From Pseudopedobacter sp037968815 (GTDB taxonomy: Bacteria; Bacteroidota; Bacteroidia; Sphingobacteriales; Sphingobacteriaceae), in assembly GCA_037968815.1 (NCBI GenBank), contig JBBKWF010000011.1, positions 434,001 through 498,000 on the forward strand: a stretch of DNA of 64,000 nucleotides, read 5' to 3'. Under the pieces are notes generated by a model. It made no database searches, had not been told where the DNA came from, and saw nothing but the letters and a program-made list of their open reading frames with translations. Shown piece after piece: positions 7,906 to 17,131 of this stretch; within the stretch, counting starts at the first letter, position 1; the number at the start of each line of letters is the position of its first letter. Position numbers and translations under genes: made by a program.

Positions 7906-10788
7906 AAGCTCGATTAAAAACTCATTTAGGTTTTTATCATGCGATAAATCCAATTTTTTACGTAACCTATAACGCCTAATTTCTACTCCTCTTACACTAA
8001 TATTTAAAAGAGACGCCATTTCTTTACTACTCATATTCATTCGTAGATAAGCACATAGTTTTAAGTCATTAGGAACAAGGTCTGGATGTTGTTGCTTTAA
8101 TTTTTTGAAAAAGTTTTCATGAGTCTCATTAAAGCTGGTCTCAAATAAATTCCAATCTCTCTCATCATTCATCCCCTCGTCAATTATTTTCTGCAAACGC
8201 TTTAATTGGTCCTCTGATAATTTCTTACCCTGAGCATCTTTCAAATCAGCTATCTCATCTTTGATTTTCTGTAATAGCTCATTTTTATAAACAATATTCA
8301 TTGCAGAGTTTGTAACTTCTCTGCCCTTACTGTTCAACTCTGCTTGTAGCTTCTCATTTTTCAGCTTAATAAGTTTTTGCTGACTGGCAAGAGCCTCTTG
8401 CTTTAACATTTCATCACGCTCTCTCTGTAACCTTAAAGAGAGCTTTGCTTGGTGCTTAGCCAATTTTTTGAAATACCACGTCCTAATAAAGAAGACAAAC
8501 GCTATAAACAAGAGTAGATAAAATAAATATGCCCAAACTGTAGCATAAAATGGAGGCTCAACTTTAAAAGAAAACTCAGAAATTTCAGACGCCTTACCCC
8601 CATTTACCAAAGCTCTCACTTTAAAAGTATAGCTTCCATAAGGTAAATTGGTGAAATCTTTTTGAGTGGCTTCAGACCATGCAGACCATTGCTCAGAAAA
8701 TCCATCCAGGAAATACTGATACTTAATTTTACCCTGCCTATAATAGGGCAAACTGAAATTTATTCTTACGCTGTTTTGAGCATAGCTTATACTTACTTGC
8801 TTACTCAACATCCCGCTTTCCGTAATCAGTCTATTATTTAAACTGATGTTCTCCATTCTCCCAATAAAAACTTTAGGCAGCTTATTAATCTCCTCAACTT
8901 CTGCGTTCTGTTTATAAATAACAAAACCATCATCAACGCTTATTAAAAAAAGGTTTTTATTGATTTGAGAGATATTCTCATAGTCCCTTACCATTCTTCC
9001 GTTCAGAATTCGAAAGAGTGTAGAATCTACCGCAATTTTTCCTGGCTTTGAGAAATCCGCTAAAGCAACTTTACCATGGTTAATAAACCAAAATTGTTTC
9101 TCAGTAGCCTTTATTACCTTATTAGACTGGTAAAATGAACCTAATTTAGAGTTAAGCTCTACGTAAGGAGTAAAACGATCACTTATATCGTCATAGGTGT
9201 AAAACCCTGAATCAGAAGAAAAAACAATCCGTCCCTGCAGGTTAAAAATATTTGTACCGTATATAGAAGATAGTCCCGAGTTTTCATCATACTGCTTAAT
9301 GGTAGATGCAGACTGTAAATCTTCTGACAGTCTAAGCTTAAAAACTCCTTTATAGGGATGACTAACCCAAATATTTCCTTTTTCATCCTGCTCTACGTAA
9401 CGACTAGGTTGTCGGAAGTTTTTCAGCTTATGAGAAAGATTATAACTGCCTCCTTTTTTATCGTAAATCACCAATCCGGTATAAGTACCCTGAATGAGCT
9501 TATCCGGGAAGTTATTCATTTGCTTTAATGTCCATCCCCCACTAATTGAAGAAACCTTTTCTATGGCATCTCCTTTTACTAAGTAACTTCCGTTATTATG
9601 CCCGCAAATCAAATTTCCCTGATGTACAGAAAGATCCCAAACCTGACCCTGTGAGTTTGGAATAATTTTAAAATTTAAGTTTTGTCGGCTATTGCCACTA
9701 CTATTCCAAGTACTTTGATAGAGGCCTTGGTTAGTCCCTAAGTAAATTCGATCATTAAATATAATACTGGAATAAACGGTTCCGAAGATTCCGTTCTTAT
9801 CAAAATAGAAGTATAATGGAGAGTTCAGCTCTATTCGATCAATACCATTATCCAAACCTACCCATAGGTTTTGTGTTTCATCAATTTGTAAACTCAAAAC
9901 GGTATTGTTTTGCAAACCGCTGGATTTATTGATGTGCTGTATAATCCGACCGGCATCATCTAAAATCACCACGCCGTTTAAAATAGTTCCATAAGCAAAA
10001 TAACGGTCAAACACCTTAACTCCATTATTTAACTGGGCAGTTTTTAAAAACTCACTGCCCTCATTGTTCCACTTGCTAAAAGTTTTACCATCGTACAAGT
10101 ACAGGCCGTCTTTAGCTGTACCTATTAAAAAAGTATTTTTACGGAAAGGTAGAATTGAAAGAATGTTGGACATAGGAAGATCACCACTCCCCTCCACAAA
10201 AATCAGTTTATCCTTTTTTAACTCATAAAGCCCTTCCCCTGGAGTTCCTATAAAATAAGTAGCGTCTGCCTTAAAGAGAAAAAGAAAAGACCCGTTCCCA
10301 TTAATTACCTTAATTTCATTATTCTGATAAATAAAGATATTGGCGAAAGTTTGAAATATAACCCGATCATCATCAACATAAATTTTCCAAACCTCATTGT
10401 TTAAGGTTGACTTATCTTTTACCAAATTAGTTAAAGAATGATATTTTAATATCGCATTTTCATTGTATTTCCAAAAACCAAACTCGCCAAAACCACCGGT
10501 ATAGATTTTCCCTTTTTTATCTGTAGCAACAGACCGTACAACTAAACGATTTGGTAAAGTATGAGTTTGCCAAAAAGAACCATCGTAAGAAAGTAAACCC
10601 TCACTATTTCCAAAATAAACAATCCCATTATCCCCTTTTGCTATCGCCCAATTTTGATTACCAGATGCGTAACTAGTTTTAGGGAAATTTTCGACATACG
10701 GAACCCCTATATTCTGAATATTTTGTCCGAGAATATTTGATATCGATAATAAGATATAAGTTGTAAAAGCTAAAAGTTTAAGCTTCAT
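7903..10788 (-). CDS. SusR-like membrane-spanning transcription regulator of PUL1
   Basis: This 961-residue regulator probably senses a periplasmic oligosaccharide and activates PUL1. It has a signal peptide (1-21), a long beta-propeller sensor made of Reg_prop-type repeats (about 30-650), a Y_Y_Y domain (about 665-735), one membrane helix (about 747-770), a charged coiled coil (about 771-850) and a C-terminal LuxR-type helix-turn-helix (about 900-961; SSKEMASLLNISVRGVEIRR). There is no histidine kinase or receiver domain, so it resembles the one-component SusR architecture rather than a hybrid two-component system. It is encoded upstream of susC in the same direction but separated by 250 bases, so it probably has its own transcript. 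Confidence 0.88.
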   Translation of the reverse strand: MKLKLLAFTTYILLSISNILGQNIQNIGVPYVENFPKTSYASGNQNWAIAKGDNGIVYFGNSEGLLSYDGSFWQTHTLPNRLVVRSVATDKKGKIYTGGFGEFGFWKYNENAILKYHSLTNLVKDKSTLNNEVWKIYVDDDRVIFQTFANIFIYQNNEIKVINGNGSFLFLFKADATYFIGTPGEGLYELKKDKLIFVEGSGDLPMSNILSILPFRKNTFLIGTAKDGLYLYDGKTFSKWNNEGSEFLKTAQLNNGVKVFDRYFAYGTILNGVVILDDAGRIIQHINKSSGLQNNTVLSLQIDETQNLWVGLDNGIDRIELNSPLYFYFDKNGIFGTVYSSIIFNDRIYLGTNQGLYQSTWNSSGNSRQNLNFKIIPNSQGQVWDLSVHQGNLICGHNNGSYLVKGDAIEKVSSISGGWTLKQMNNFPDKLIQGTYTGLVIYDKKGGSYNLSHKLKNFRQPSRYVEQDEKGNIWVSHPYKGVFKLRLSEDLQSASTIKQYDENSGLSSIYGTNIFNLQGRIVFSSDSGFYTYDDISDRFTPYVELNSKLGSFYQSNKVIKATEKQFWFINHGKVALADFSKPGKIAVDSTLFRILNGRMVRDYENISQINKNLFLISVDDGFVIYKQNAEVEEINKLPKVFIGRMENISLNNRLITESGMLSKQVSISYAQNSVRINFSLPYYRQGKIKYQYFLDGFSEQWSAWSEATQKDFTNLPYGSYTFKVRALVNGGKASEISEFSFKVEPPFYATVWAYLFYLLLFIAFVFFIRTWYFKKLAKHQAKLSLRLQRERDEMLKQEALASQQKLIKLKNEKLQAELNSKGREVTNSAMNIVYKNELLQKIKDEIADLKDAQGKKLSEDQLKRLQKIIDEGMNDERDWNLFETSFNETHENFFKKLKQQHPDLVPNDLKLCAYLRMNMSSKEMASLLNISVRGVEIRRYRLRKKLDLSHDKNLNEFLIEL

Positions 10789-10873
10789 AGGTTATCCGTT
10801 GCATTGCTAATTTACAATTTTAATGTAAGAGAATGGTAGCTCCCTAAAAAAGGGATAGTCAAAAAATCACACT

Positions 10874-11551
10874 TTACTTAAGGGCTGGAGCTAGCTTGCT
10901 CCAAACATTTTCCGCCAAAATTTTCTGTCCTTCTTTAGTCGGGTGTATTCCATCATCTTGATTTAACTTAGCTACCCCTCCAACACCTTCCAGTAAAAAA
11001 GGAACAAAAATCATATCATTCTCTTTAGCTAATAAGCTAAAAGTTTCTTTAAATTCTTGAGTGTACTTTTGCCCCATATTTGGTGGCATTTGCATTCCTT
11101 CCATCACCAACACTACATCAGGATATTTTAGCTTAACCTTATCTATGATGGCTTGCAGATTTGCTCTCGTTTCTTCAACAGAAATCCCTCTTAGTCCGTC
11201 GTTTGCCCCTAATTCCAATACAAAAACAGCTATTGGTTGTTTTAAAAGCCAATCTATTCTAGATTTACCCCCAGCAGATGTTTCTCCGCTTAAACCCCCA
11301 TTAATTACCTTATAATTTAAGTTTAAGGAATCTATTTTCTCTTGTATAATTGCTGGGTAAGCTTCAGACTGTTCTAAACCTAAACCAGCGGTTAAGCTTG
11401 TACCAAAAAACAAGATGTTTTTTGGTGCCGTTTCTGTGTGTGTTTGGTTTGTTTCTTTCTGCTCATCAGTATTTTGATTCTTGTTGGTTTGATTGCCACA
11501 AGAGCTGATAAAAAAACTTATAACAAGCAGGCTTAAAGTAATTCGTAACAT
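10874..11551 (-). CDS. TesA-like SGNH/GDSL esterase lipoprotein
   Basis: This 225-residue secreted esterase of the arylesterase / lysophospholipase L1 (TesA) type probably hydrolyses acyl esters or lysophospholipids. It has a lipobox (SSC, Cys18) and a short Gln/Asn/Thr-rich linker. The SGNH blocks follow in order: FFGTSLTAG (block I, nucleophile Ser), GGLSGETS (block II Gly), LELGANDGL (block III Asn) and DGIHPTKEG (block V Asp-His). It is divergent from the ABC ATPase/permease pair at 11656. The same three families are neighbours in Escherichia coli (tesA-ybbA-ybbP), which supports a shared envelope-lipid role. Confidence 0.9.
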   Translation of the reverse strand: MLRITLSLLVISFFISSCGNQTNKNQNTDEQKETNQTHTETAPKNILFFGTSLTAGLGLEQSEAYPAIIQEKIDSLNLNYKVINGGLSGETSAGGKSRIDWLLKQPIAVFVLELGANDGLRGISVEETRANLQAIIDKVKLKYPDVVLVMEGMQMPPNMGQKYTQEFKETFSLLAKENDMIFVPFLLEGVGGVAKLNQDDGIHPTKEGQKILAENVWSKLAPALK

Positions 11552-11655
11552 AGTTGGATTATAAAAGTCAAAAATGAGCTTTAAATGTCATAACATATAA
11601 TGTAAACAGATATTTTCGCTATAAGTTTAAAAATAAGGATTTATAAATCTATCCC

Positions 11656-12372
11656 ATGCAAAACACCCACATTTTAGATATTCAGAACGTAAGCAAAACC
11701 TACATAAGTGCGGGCAAGTCTTTACGAGTGCTCCAAAATATTAATTTTTCTGTAGAAAATGGTTCTTCAGTTGCAATTACTGGGCCATCCGGAAGTGGAA
11801 AAACCACACTATTAGGCTTGTGTGCTGGACTTGATAAAGCAACAGATGGTCATGTCCTTATTAATAATATAGACTTAAAGGATTTGAATGAAGATGAATT
11901 GGCTGCTGTAAGGAACCAAAATATTGGGTTTATTTTCCAAAACTTTCAATTGATGCCGACTTTAACTGCATTAGAAAACGTAATGGTTCCATTAGAGTTA
12001 AGAGGCGAGAAAAATATCAAAAGCATTGCTTTGGATTTGCTGGATAAAGTGGGTTTAGCTGATCGTTCACATCATTATCCTATACAGCTTTCTGGAGGAG
12101 AGCAACAAAGGGTTTCTTTGGCAAGAGCATTTTCTACTAAACCAGCTATTTTATTTGCCGATGAGCCAACGGGGAATCTGGATGGAGAAACAAGTATTAA
12201 AATTGAACAGCTTTTATTTGATTTAAACAAGCAAGCAGGAACAACTTTGGTTATTGTAACCCATGATTTGGAGTTAGCTGCAAAAACCAATAGAATTATT
12301 AAGATTAAAAATGGAGAAATCATTAGTGATGAACCTACTTTAATAAAACCTAATCTATCCTCAAAAGACTAG
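11656..12372 (+). CDS. ABC transporter ATP-binding protein, YbbA/LolD type
   Basis: This 238-residue cytoplasmic ATPase should energise the permease encoded immediately downstream. The Walker A motif GPSGSGKTT, the Q-loop, the signature LSGGEQQR and the Walker B motif ILFADEPTGNLD are all intact. The NLD after Walker B and the overall length place it in the MacB/LolD/FtsE group, which works with FtsX-type permeases as a mechanotransmitter rather than an importer. Its stop codon TAG is followed immediately by the ATG of the permease, so the two are translationally coupled. YbbA is favoured over LolD because of the neighbouring TesA-like gene and the long permease. Confidence 0.93.
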   Translation: MQNTHILDIQNVSKTYISAGKSLRVLQNINFSVENGSSVAITGPSGSGKTTLLGLCAGLDKATDGHVLINNIDLKDLNEDELAAVRNQNIGFIFQNFQLMPTLTALENVMVPLELRGEKNIKSIALDLLDKVGLADRSHHYPIQLSGGEQQRVSLARAFSTKPAILFADEPTGNLDGETSIKIEQLLFDLNKQAGTTLVIVTHDLELAAKTNRIIKIKNGEIISDEPTLIKPNLSSKD

Positions 12373-14961
12373 ATGGCGCATAACAAATTTTCAGACAAAA
12401 AAGGAATCGACTTTAGTTGGGTTTTAAAAATGGCTTGGCGAGACAGTCGCAAGAATAAGTCTCGCTTATTATTATTCATATCTTCTATTGTTTTAGGGAT
12501 AGCGGCTTTAGTAGCGGTATATTCTTTTAGAGATAATTTAGAAAGAGATATTGATCAGCAAGCAAAGGCATTAGCTGGCGCAGACTTAATTCTTGAAAGC
12601 AGAAAACCTGCTGAAAAAGAATTTGCTGCTCTTATAGATACTTTAGGCGACCAAAGAAGTGCAGAGAGAAGCTTTGCCTCCATGGTTTACTTTATTAAGA
12701 GTGAGAACAGCAGGCTGGTACAAGTAAGGGCTTTGCAAGGAGCTTTTCCTTTCTACGGAGAAATAGAAACCAAACCAGCTATAGCAGGTCGCAGTTTTCA
12801 AGAAGGTAAAAGAGCCCTTGTTGACCAAACATTGATGCTTCAATATGGCGCTAGTATAGGAGACTCCATTACTGTAGGAGCGCTAAATTTCGAGATTTCT
12901 GGAGCTCTTGAAAAAGCACCGAGACAAACTGGTATAAGTTCATCCATTGCTCCTGTAGTGTATATTCCACTGCAGTATTTAGAAGAAACAGGCCTTACTC
13001 AGATTGGCAGTAGAATTCAATATAAATATTACTTCAAATTTAATGAGGCAAAAGCAGTTGATCAAATTGTAAAACGTATTGAAGTTCCTGCAGAAAAAGA
13101 AGGCTTTGATATTGAAACAATTTCCTCTACTAAAGAAAGTACTGGCCGTTCATTTAAAGATTTAAGTAGGTTTTTGGCCTTAGCTGGATTTATTGCTCTT
13201 TTATTGGGCTGTATTGGCGTAGGTAGTGCCATACATGTATATATTAAAGAGAAAATGAGCGCTATAGCAACATTGCGTTGTCTTGGCGTTAGAGCAAAAG
13301 AAGCTTTTTTAATTTTCTTGGTACAGGTTTTCTTTTTAGGATTATTCGGCGGAGTTTTAGGTACAGCATTAGGGACAGGAATCCAGTTTCTACTCCCTAC
13401 GGTACTGAAAGATTTTTTACCTGTTCAAATCTCTATGCAAGTTTCGTGGGCAGCCATAGTACAGGGAATAAGCTTAGGGGTTATTATTTCCATATTATTT
13501 GCTTTACCTTCTTTACTAAGTGTACGTAAAATATCTCCTTTAAATGCGTTAAGGGCTTCTTATGAAGTTCCAGAAGAGAAAATAGACTTCCAAAAATGGT
13601 TAGTTTACTTTTTGATTTTACTGTTTGTTTTGGGTTTTACTTATTTACAGATGAACAGTTGGTTACAGGCGCTCGCTTTCACAGGCAGTATTTTAATAGC
13701 CTTCTTACTGCTTTATATTATTTCAAAAGTGTTGATGTGGGTTCTTAAAAAATCTATCCCACAGTCATTAGCTTATGTTTGGAGGCAAGGTTTCGCAAAC
13801 TTGTACCGACCTAACAATCAAACATTGATGTTAACCATTTCTATAGGTTTAGCCACCACATTTATATGTACATTATTTTTTGTTCAAGGTATTTTAATCA
13901 AAAGTGTAACGCTGGCTTCAGGTAATGACCAGCCAAATATGGTTTTATTTGACATTCAGCCTGACCAAAAAGATAGCGTGGCCCAGCTTACCCGAAATTA
14001 TGATTTACCAGTGATTAGTCAGGTTCCTATTATTACCGTTAGAATTGAATCTATCAATGGCAAAACCGCAAGTGATTTAGCGAAGGCAGATAGTTCATCT
14101 TCACCAAAGAAAGGTAATGAAGAGGAAGAACCTTCTCAAAGAGCTTTCAGAGGGGAATTAAGAGTCACTTTTCAAGATACATTGACCCAAGCAGAAAAAA
14201 TATCTGCAGGCGAGTGGGTAGGAAAGTCAAACAAACCTAATCAACCGATTTATGTTTCATTAGAACAGAATTACGCAAAACGGATAAAGGTGGAAGTTGG
14301 CGACAAAATACTATTCAATGTTCAAGGCGTAATGATGCCCACTGTTGTAGGAAGTTTAAGAGAAGTAAACTGGAACAGAATGCAGACTAATTTCAGAATT
14401 GTTTTTCCAACTGGCGTTTTAGAAGATGCACCACAGTTTCATGTACTCATGACCCATACACCAGATAACGAAGCCTCTGCAAACTACCAAACAGCCGTCA
14501 TTAAAACGTTTCCGAATGTTTCTATGATAGACCTAAAGCTTATTTTAAAGGTCTTAGATGAGCTCCTTTCTAAAATTGGTTTCGTGATTAAGTTTATGAC
14601 CACCTTTAGTATGGCCACCGGATGGATTGTATTAATTGCTTCAGTTTTAATCAGTAAAAATCAGCGATTACAGGAGAGTATTTTACTAAGAACCTTAGGT
14701 GCAAGCAGAAAACAAATTTTAACCATTACCGCTATAGAATATCTTTTTCTGGGATTAATTGCAGCTACAACAGGGTTAATATTAGCTCTTTTTGGAAGTT
14801 GGGCTTTAGCTGTATTTACTTTTAGCAGCTCTTTTAGCCCTAGTATTGTACCTATAATTGTGATATTCTTAGTTATTATCGCTTTAGTAGTACTCACAGG
14901 TGTTTTAAGTAGCAGAAAAGTATTATATCGTCCGCCATTAGAAGTATTAAGAAATCAATAA
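12373..14961 (+). CDS. FtsX-family ABC permease, YbbP-like
   Basis: This 862-residue inner-membrane permease begins directly after the ATPase stop codon. It has one N-terminal membrane helix (about 28-48), a periplasmic MacB-type core domain, an FtsX block of three or more helices (about 265-395), further helices near 415-455, a second periplasmic domain (about 500-715), and a final FtsX block of three helices to the C-terminus ending in RPPLEVLRNQ. The two FtsX blocks and length match YbbP. E. coli YbbAP-TesA is thought to extract and hydrolyse lipid-like substrates at the membrane; the same role here is inference from family and gene order. Confidence 0.9.
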   Translation: MAHNKFSDKKGIDFSWVLKMAWRDSRKNKSRLLLFISSIVLGIAALVAVYSFRDNLERDIDQQAKALAGADLILESRKPAEKEFAALIDTLGDQRSAERSFASMVYFIKSENSRLVQVRALQGAFPFYGEIETKPAIAGRSFQEGKRALVDQTLMLQYGASIGDSITVGALNFEISGALEKAPRQTGISSSIAPVVYIPLQYLEETGLTQIGSRIQYKYYFKFNEAKAVDQIVKRIEVPAEKEGFDIETISSTKESTGRSFKDLSRFLALAGFIALLLGCIGVGSAIHVYIKEKMSAIATLRCLGVRAKEAFLIFLVQVFFLGLFGGVLGTALGTGIQFLLPTVLKDFLPVQISMQVSWAAIVQGISLGVIISILFALPSLLSVRKISPLNALRASYEVPEEKIDFQKWLVYFLILLFVLGFTYLQMNSWLQALAFTGSILIAFLLLYIISKVLMWVLKKSIPQSLAYVWRQGFANLYRPNNQTLMLTISIGLATTFICTLFFVQGILIKSVTLASGNDQPNMVLFDIQPDQKDSVAQLTRNYDLPVISQVPIITVRIESINGKTASDLAKADSSSSPKKGNEEEEPSQRAFRGELRVTFQDTLTQAEKISAGEWVGKSNKPNQPIYVSLEQNYAKRIKVEVGDKILFNVQGVMMPTVVGSLREVNWNRMQTNFRIVFPTGVLEDAPQFHVLMTHTPDNEASANYQTAVIKTFPNVSMIDLKLILKVLDELLSKIGFVIKFMTTFSMATGWIVLIASVLISKNQRLQESILLRTLGASRKQILTITAIEYLFLGLIAATTGLILALFGSWALAVFTFSSSFSPSIVPIIVIFLVIIALVVLTGVLSSRKVLYRPPLEVLRNQ

Positions 14962-15012
14962 TTAAGCATTTAGTTTTCTATATTTACTGTTAAACAACAA
15001 GTTAAATACATT

Positions 15013-15849
15013 ATGAAAAAGTTCATCATCTTTAGTTTGCTTTCTTTAATTACTTATACTGTTTCCGCTCAAAGCTTGACCATCGGCACTTTTAACGTAC
15101 GTTTAGAGACCAAGGGAGATATTGGTAATTTATGGACACAAAGAGCTTCATTAGTTTCTGACTTAATTCGCTTTCATGATTTTGATATCCTTGGTACACA
15201 AGAAGGATTTGCAAACCAGTTAAAAGACATTCAGACTGCCCTACCCTATAATACCGTTTATGGAAAAGGCCGAGATGATGGAAAAACAGCCGGAGAACAC
15301 ACTGCTATTTTTTATAAAACAGAGAAATTTGAATTAATTAATCAAGGTGATTTTTGGCTTTCAGAAACACCCGATAAACCGTCTATAGGATGGGATGGCA
15401 AATGCTGTAACCGAATAACTTCATGGGTTTACTTAAAAGATAAAAAGTCAAAGAAAAGCTTCTATGTTTTTAACACCCATTACGATCATGAAGGGCAGGT
15501 TGCAAGACGCGAAAGCAGTAAGTTCATTTTAAAGAAAATAAAAGAAATTGCAGGAAACAAGCCTACTATTTTAATGGGCGATTTTAACGGCAACCATTCC
15601 AGTGAACCCTATCAAATTCTTGCGGAGAGTAAGCAGTTAAAAGACACCTACAAAATGGTCGAGTTTCCTTACGATAACAACAATTCTTTTAACGGATTCG
15701 GGAAAACAATGAAAGGACACAATATCATTGATCATATTTTTGTAACCCCTCAATTCGAAGTTTCAAAATGGGGGATTTTGAGTGATAGTTTTCAAGGGAA
15801 GTATCCATCAGATCACTTCCCTATTTTGGTAAAAATGAAGCTTAAATAA
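15013..15849 (+). CDS. Secreted endonuclease/exonuclease/phosphatase (EEP) family enzyme
   Basis: This 278-residue protein has a Sec signal peptide (1-19) and one EEP domain, the metal-dependent fold of DNase I, sphingomyelinases and inositol phosphatases. Active-site blocks are visible: TFNVRLE near the N-terminus, DILGTQEG, a GEHTAIFYKT strand, LMGDFNGNHSS (metal/catalytic Asp-Asn) and the terminal HNIIDHIFV and SDHFPIL (catalytic His). The substrate cannot be told from sequence; a phosphodiesterase on extracellular nucleic acid, phospholipid or sugar phosphate is possible. It stands alone after the ABC pair and ends at a strong bidirectional terminator. Confidence 0.88.
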   Translation: MKKFIIFSLLSLITYTVSAQSLTIGTFNVRLETKGDIGNLWTQRASLVSDLIRFHDFDILGTQEGFANQLKDIQTALPYNTVYGKGRDDGKTAGEHTAIFYKTEKFELINQGDFWLSETPDKPSIGWDGKCCNRITSWVYLKDKKSKKSFYVFNTHYDHEGQVARRESSKFILKKIKEIAGNKPTILMGDFNGNHSSEPYQILAESKQLKDTYKMVEFPYDNNNSFNGFGKTMKGHNIIDHIFVTPQFEVSKWGILSDSFQGKYPSDHFPILVKMKLK

Positions 15850-15887
15850 TTCACAGGCATAAGACCAAAAGCTTTGGGTGCATATAG

Positions 15888-15923
15888 CAAAGGGGATTTT
15901 ATTTTGAAATAAAATCCCCTTTG
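15888..15923. terminator. Bidirectional terminator between EEP gene and trhO
   Basis: CAAAGGGGATTTTATTT and its exact reverse complement are separated by only two bases, giving a perfect 17-bp stem. It sits between two convergent genes and serves both. Confidence 0.85.
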
Positions 15924-15961
15924 TTTACAATTATTTAGTTGTAAATAATTTCTGAATTGAC

Positions 15962-16915
15962 TTAAACGTTATCTGCAACTCGAACTTTAGCCGCTACCGG
16001 CTGAGGAACTTTTACATAATAACCAGTGCCATCATACGGTCTTCTACGTGGATGGCTTTGGCAAGCTACACTGCAAGCACCGTCTAAAGCTGTTCCGCAC
16101 TCATCACATTGGGTAAAATGTACATTGCACTCGGGGTTTGCGCAGTTAATCATTTTGGTGCTCGTTTTACCACAATTACCACAAGTAGAAATCACAACCG
16201 GGTTCACTTTATTTACATCAACCGCAATACGGTTATCAAAAACATAGCATTTCCCTTCAAAGTCCTTCCCTTCGGCTTCTTTTCCATATTTAATAATTCC
16301 ACCGTGTAATTGATAAACATCATTAAAACCTTCTTTTAAAAGTAAGGCAGATGCTTTTTCACATTTGATACCTCCGGTGCAATAAGTTAAAATCTTTTTA
16401 TCTTTATACTGAGCCAGTTCATTAATCATGGCAGGGAAATCCCTGAAATTTTCAATATCTAAAGTAACGGCATTTTTGAACTTGCCCATATTATGTTCGT
16501 AATTAGAGCGAACATCTAAAATAACCACATCATCGCGGTCTTTCATTTCGGCAAATTCCTTTGGATTTAAATGCTTACCGGTTTGTTTTGTAGGGTCAAT
16601 ATAAGATGGGTCTTTTAAACCCGAATAAACAATTTCGGATTTATAACGACAGTGCATTTTAATAAAACTAGGTTCATCAACATCGTCAATTTTAAACTCA
16701 GTGGCATTAAATCTACCGTCTGCATAAATGTAATCCATATAAGCTTTGCAGGATTCTGTAGTGCCCGAAACGGTTCCATTTAAACCTTCATCGGCAATAA
16801 TAATACGACCAGTTAAACCTATAGACTTACAAAATTTTAAATGATCAGCGGTGTATTGCTCCGCATCCTGGATGTGGCTATAGCAATAATAAAGAAGTGT
16901 TTGGTAAGTTTTCAT
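15962..16915 (-). CDS. trhO: tRNA uridine 5-hydroxylase, rhodanese family (TrhO/YceA)
   Basis: This 317-residue cytoplasmic protein should catalyse the oxygen-dependent hydroxylation of U34 to ho5U in a set of tRNAs, as TrhO does in other bacteria. The N-terminal acylphosphatase-like domain (about 1-95; IADEGLNGTVSG) is followed by a rhodanese domain (about 115-215) with the active-site loop TYCTGGIKCEKA containing Cys179. The C-terminus carries several Cys pairs (CGNC, CDEC and others), probably a zinc site, as in longer family members. It is a single gene, convergent with the EEP gene and terminated by the 15888 hairpin. Confidence 0.94.
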   Translation of the reverse strand: MKTYQTLLYYCYSHIQDAEQYTADHLKFCKSIGLTGRIIIADEGLNGTVSGTTESCKAYMDYIYADGRFNATEFKIDDVDEPSFIKMHCRYKSEIVYSGLKDPSYIDPTKQTGKHLNPKEFAEMKDRDDVVILDVRSNYEHNMGKFKNAVTLDIENFRDFPAMINELAQYKDKKILTYCTGGIKCEKASALLLKEGFNDVYQLHGGIIKYGKEAEGKDFEGKCYVFDNRIAVDVNKVNPVVISTCGNCGKTSTKMINCANPECNVHFTQCDECGTALDGACSVACQSHPRRRPYDGTGYYVKVPQPVAAKVRVADNV

Positions 16916-16954
16916 AATTCATTGATACTGCTGTAAACAGTGTTAAATGAAATG

Positions 16955-16962
16955 CAAAGGTA
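16955..16962 (-). promoter_or_regulatory. Putative trhO promoter -7 box (TACCTTTG)
   Basis: On the minus strand this octamer fits the Bacteroidota TAnnTTTG -7 consensus. A TTG lies 23 bases upstream as a weak -33 element. The position, 40 bases before the trhO start, is typical. Confidence 0.5.
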
Positions 16963-17131
16963 TTAAAAAATATTTTTAGGGAAATCAATTCCTTAATCCA
17001 TTTTTTATGACCAAAGAATATTACGCCGATAACTTATCCTTAATCGAACTCAGTCAAACTTCCATCAACAGTGAAGTTCGTGTTTTTGAATAAGTAGAAA
17101 TTGAATATCTTAGACGATAACTTTAATAAAA

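Noticed and set aside
17007..17093. A 28-residue frame (MTKEYYADNLSL...) between trhO and the unknown gene
   Set aside because: It is too short and has no recognisable family or ribosome-binding site. It could be a gene remnant, but nothing in the sequence supports translation.
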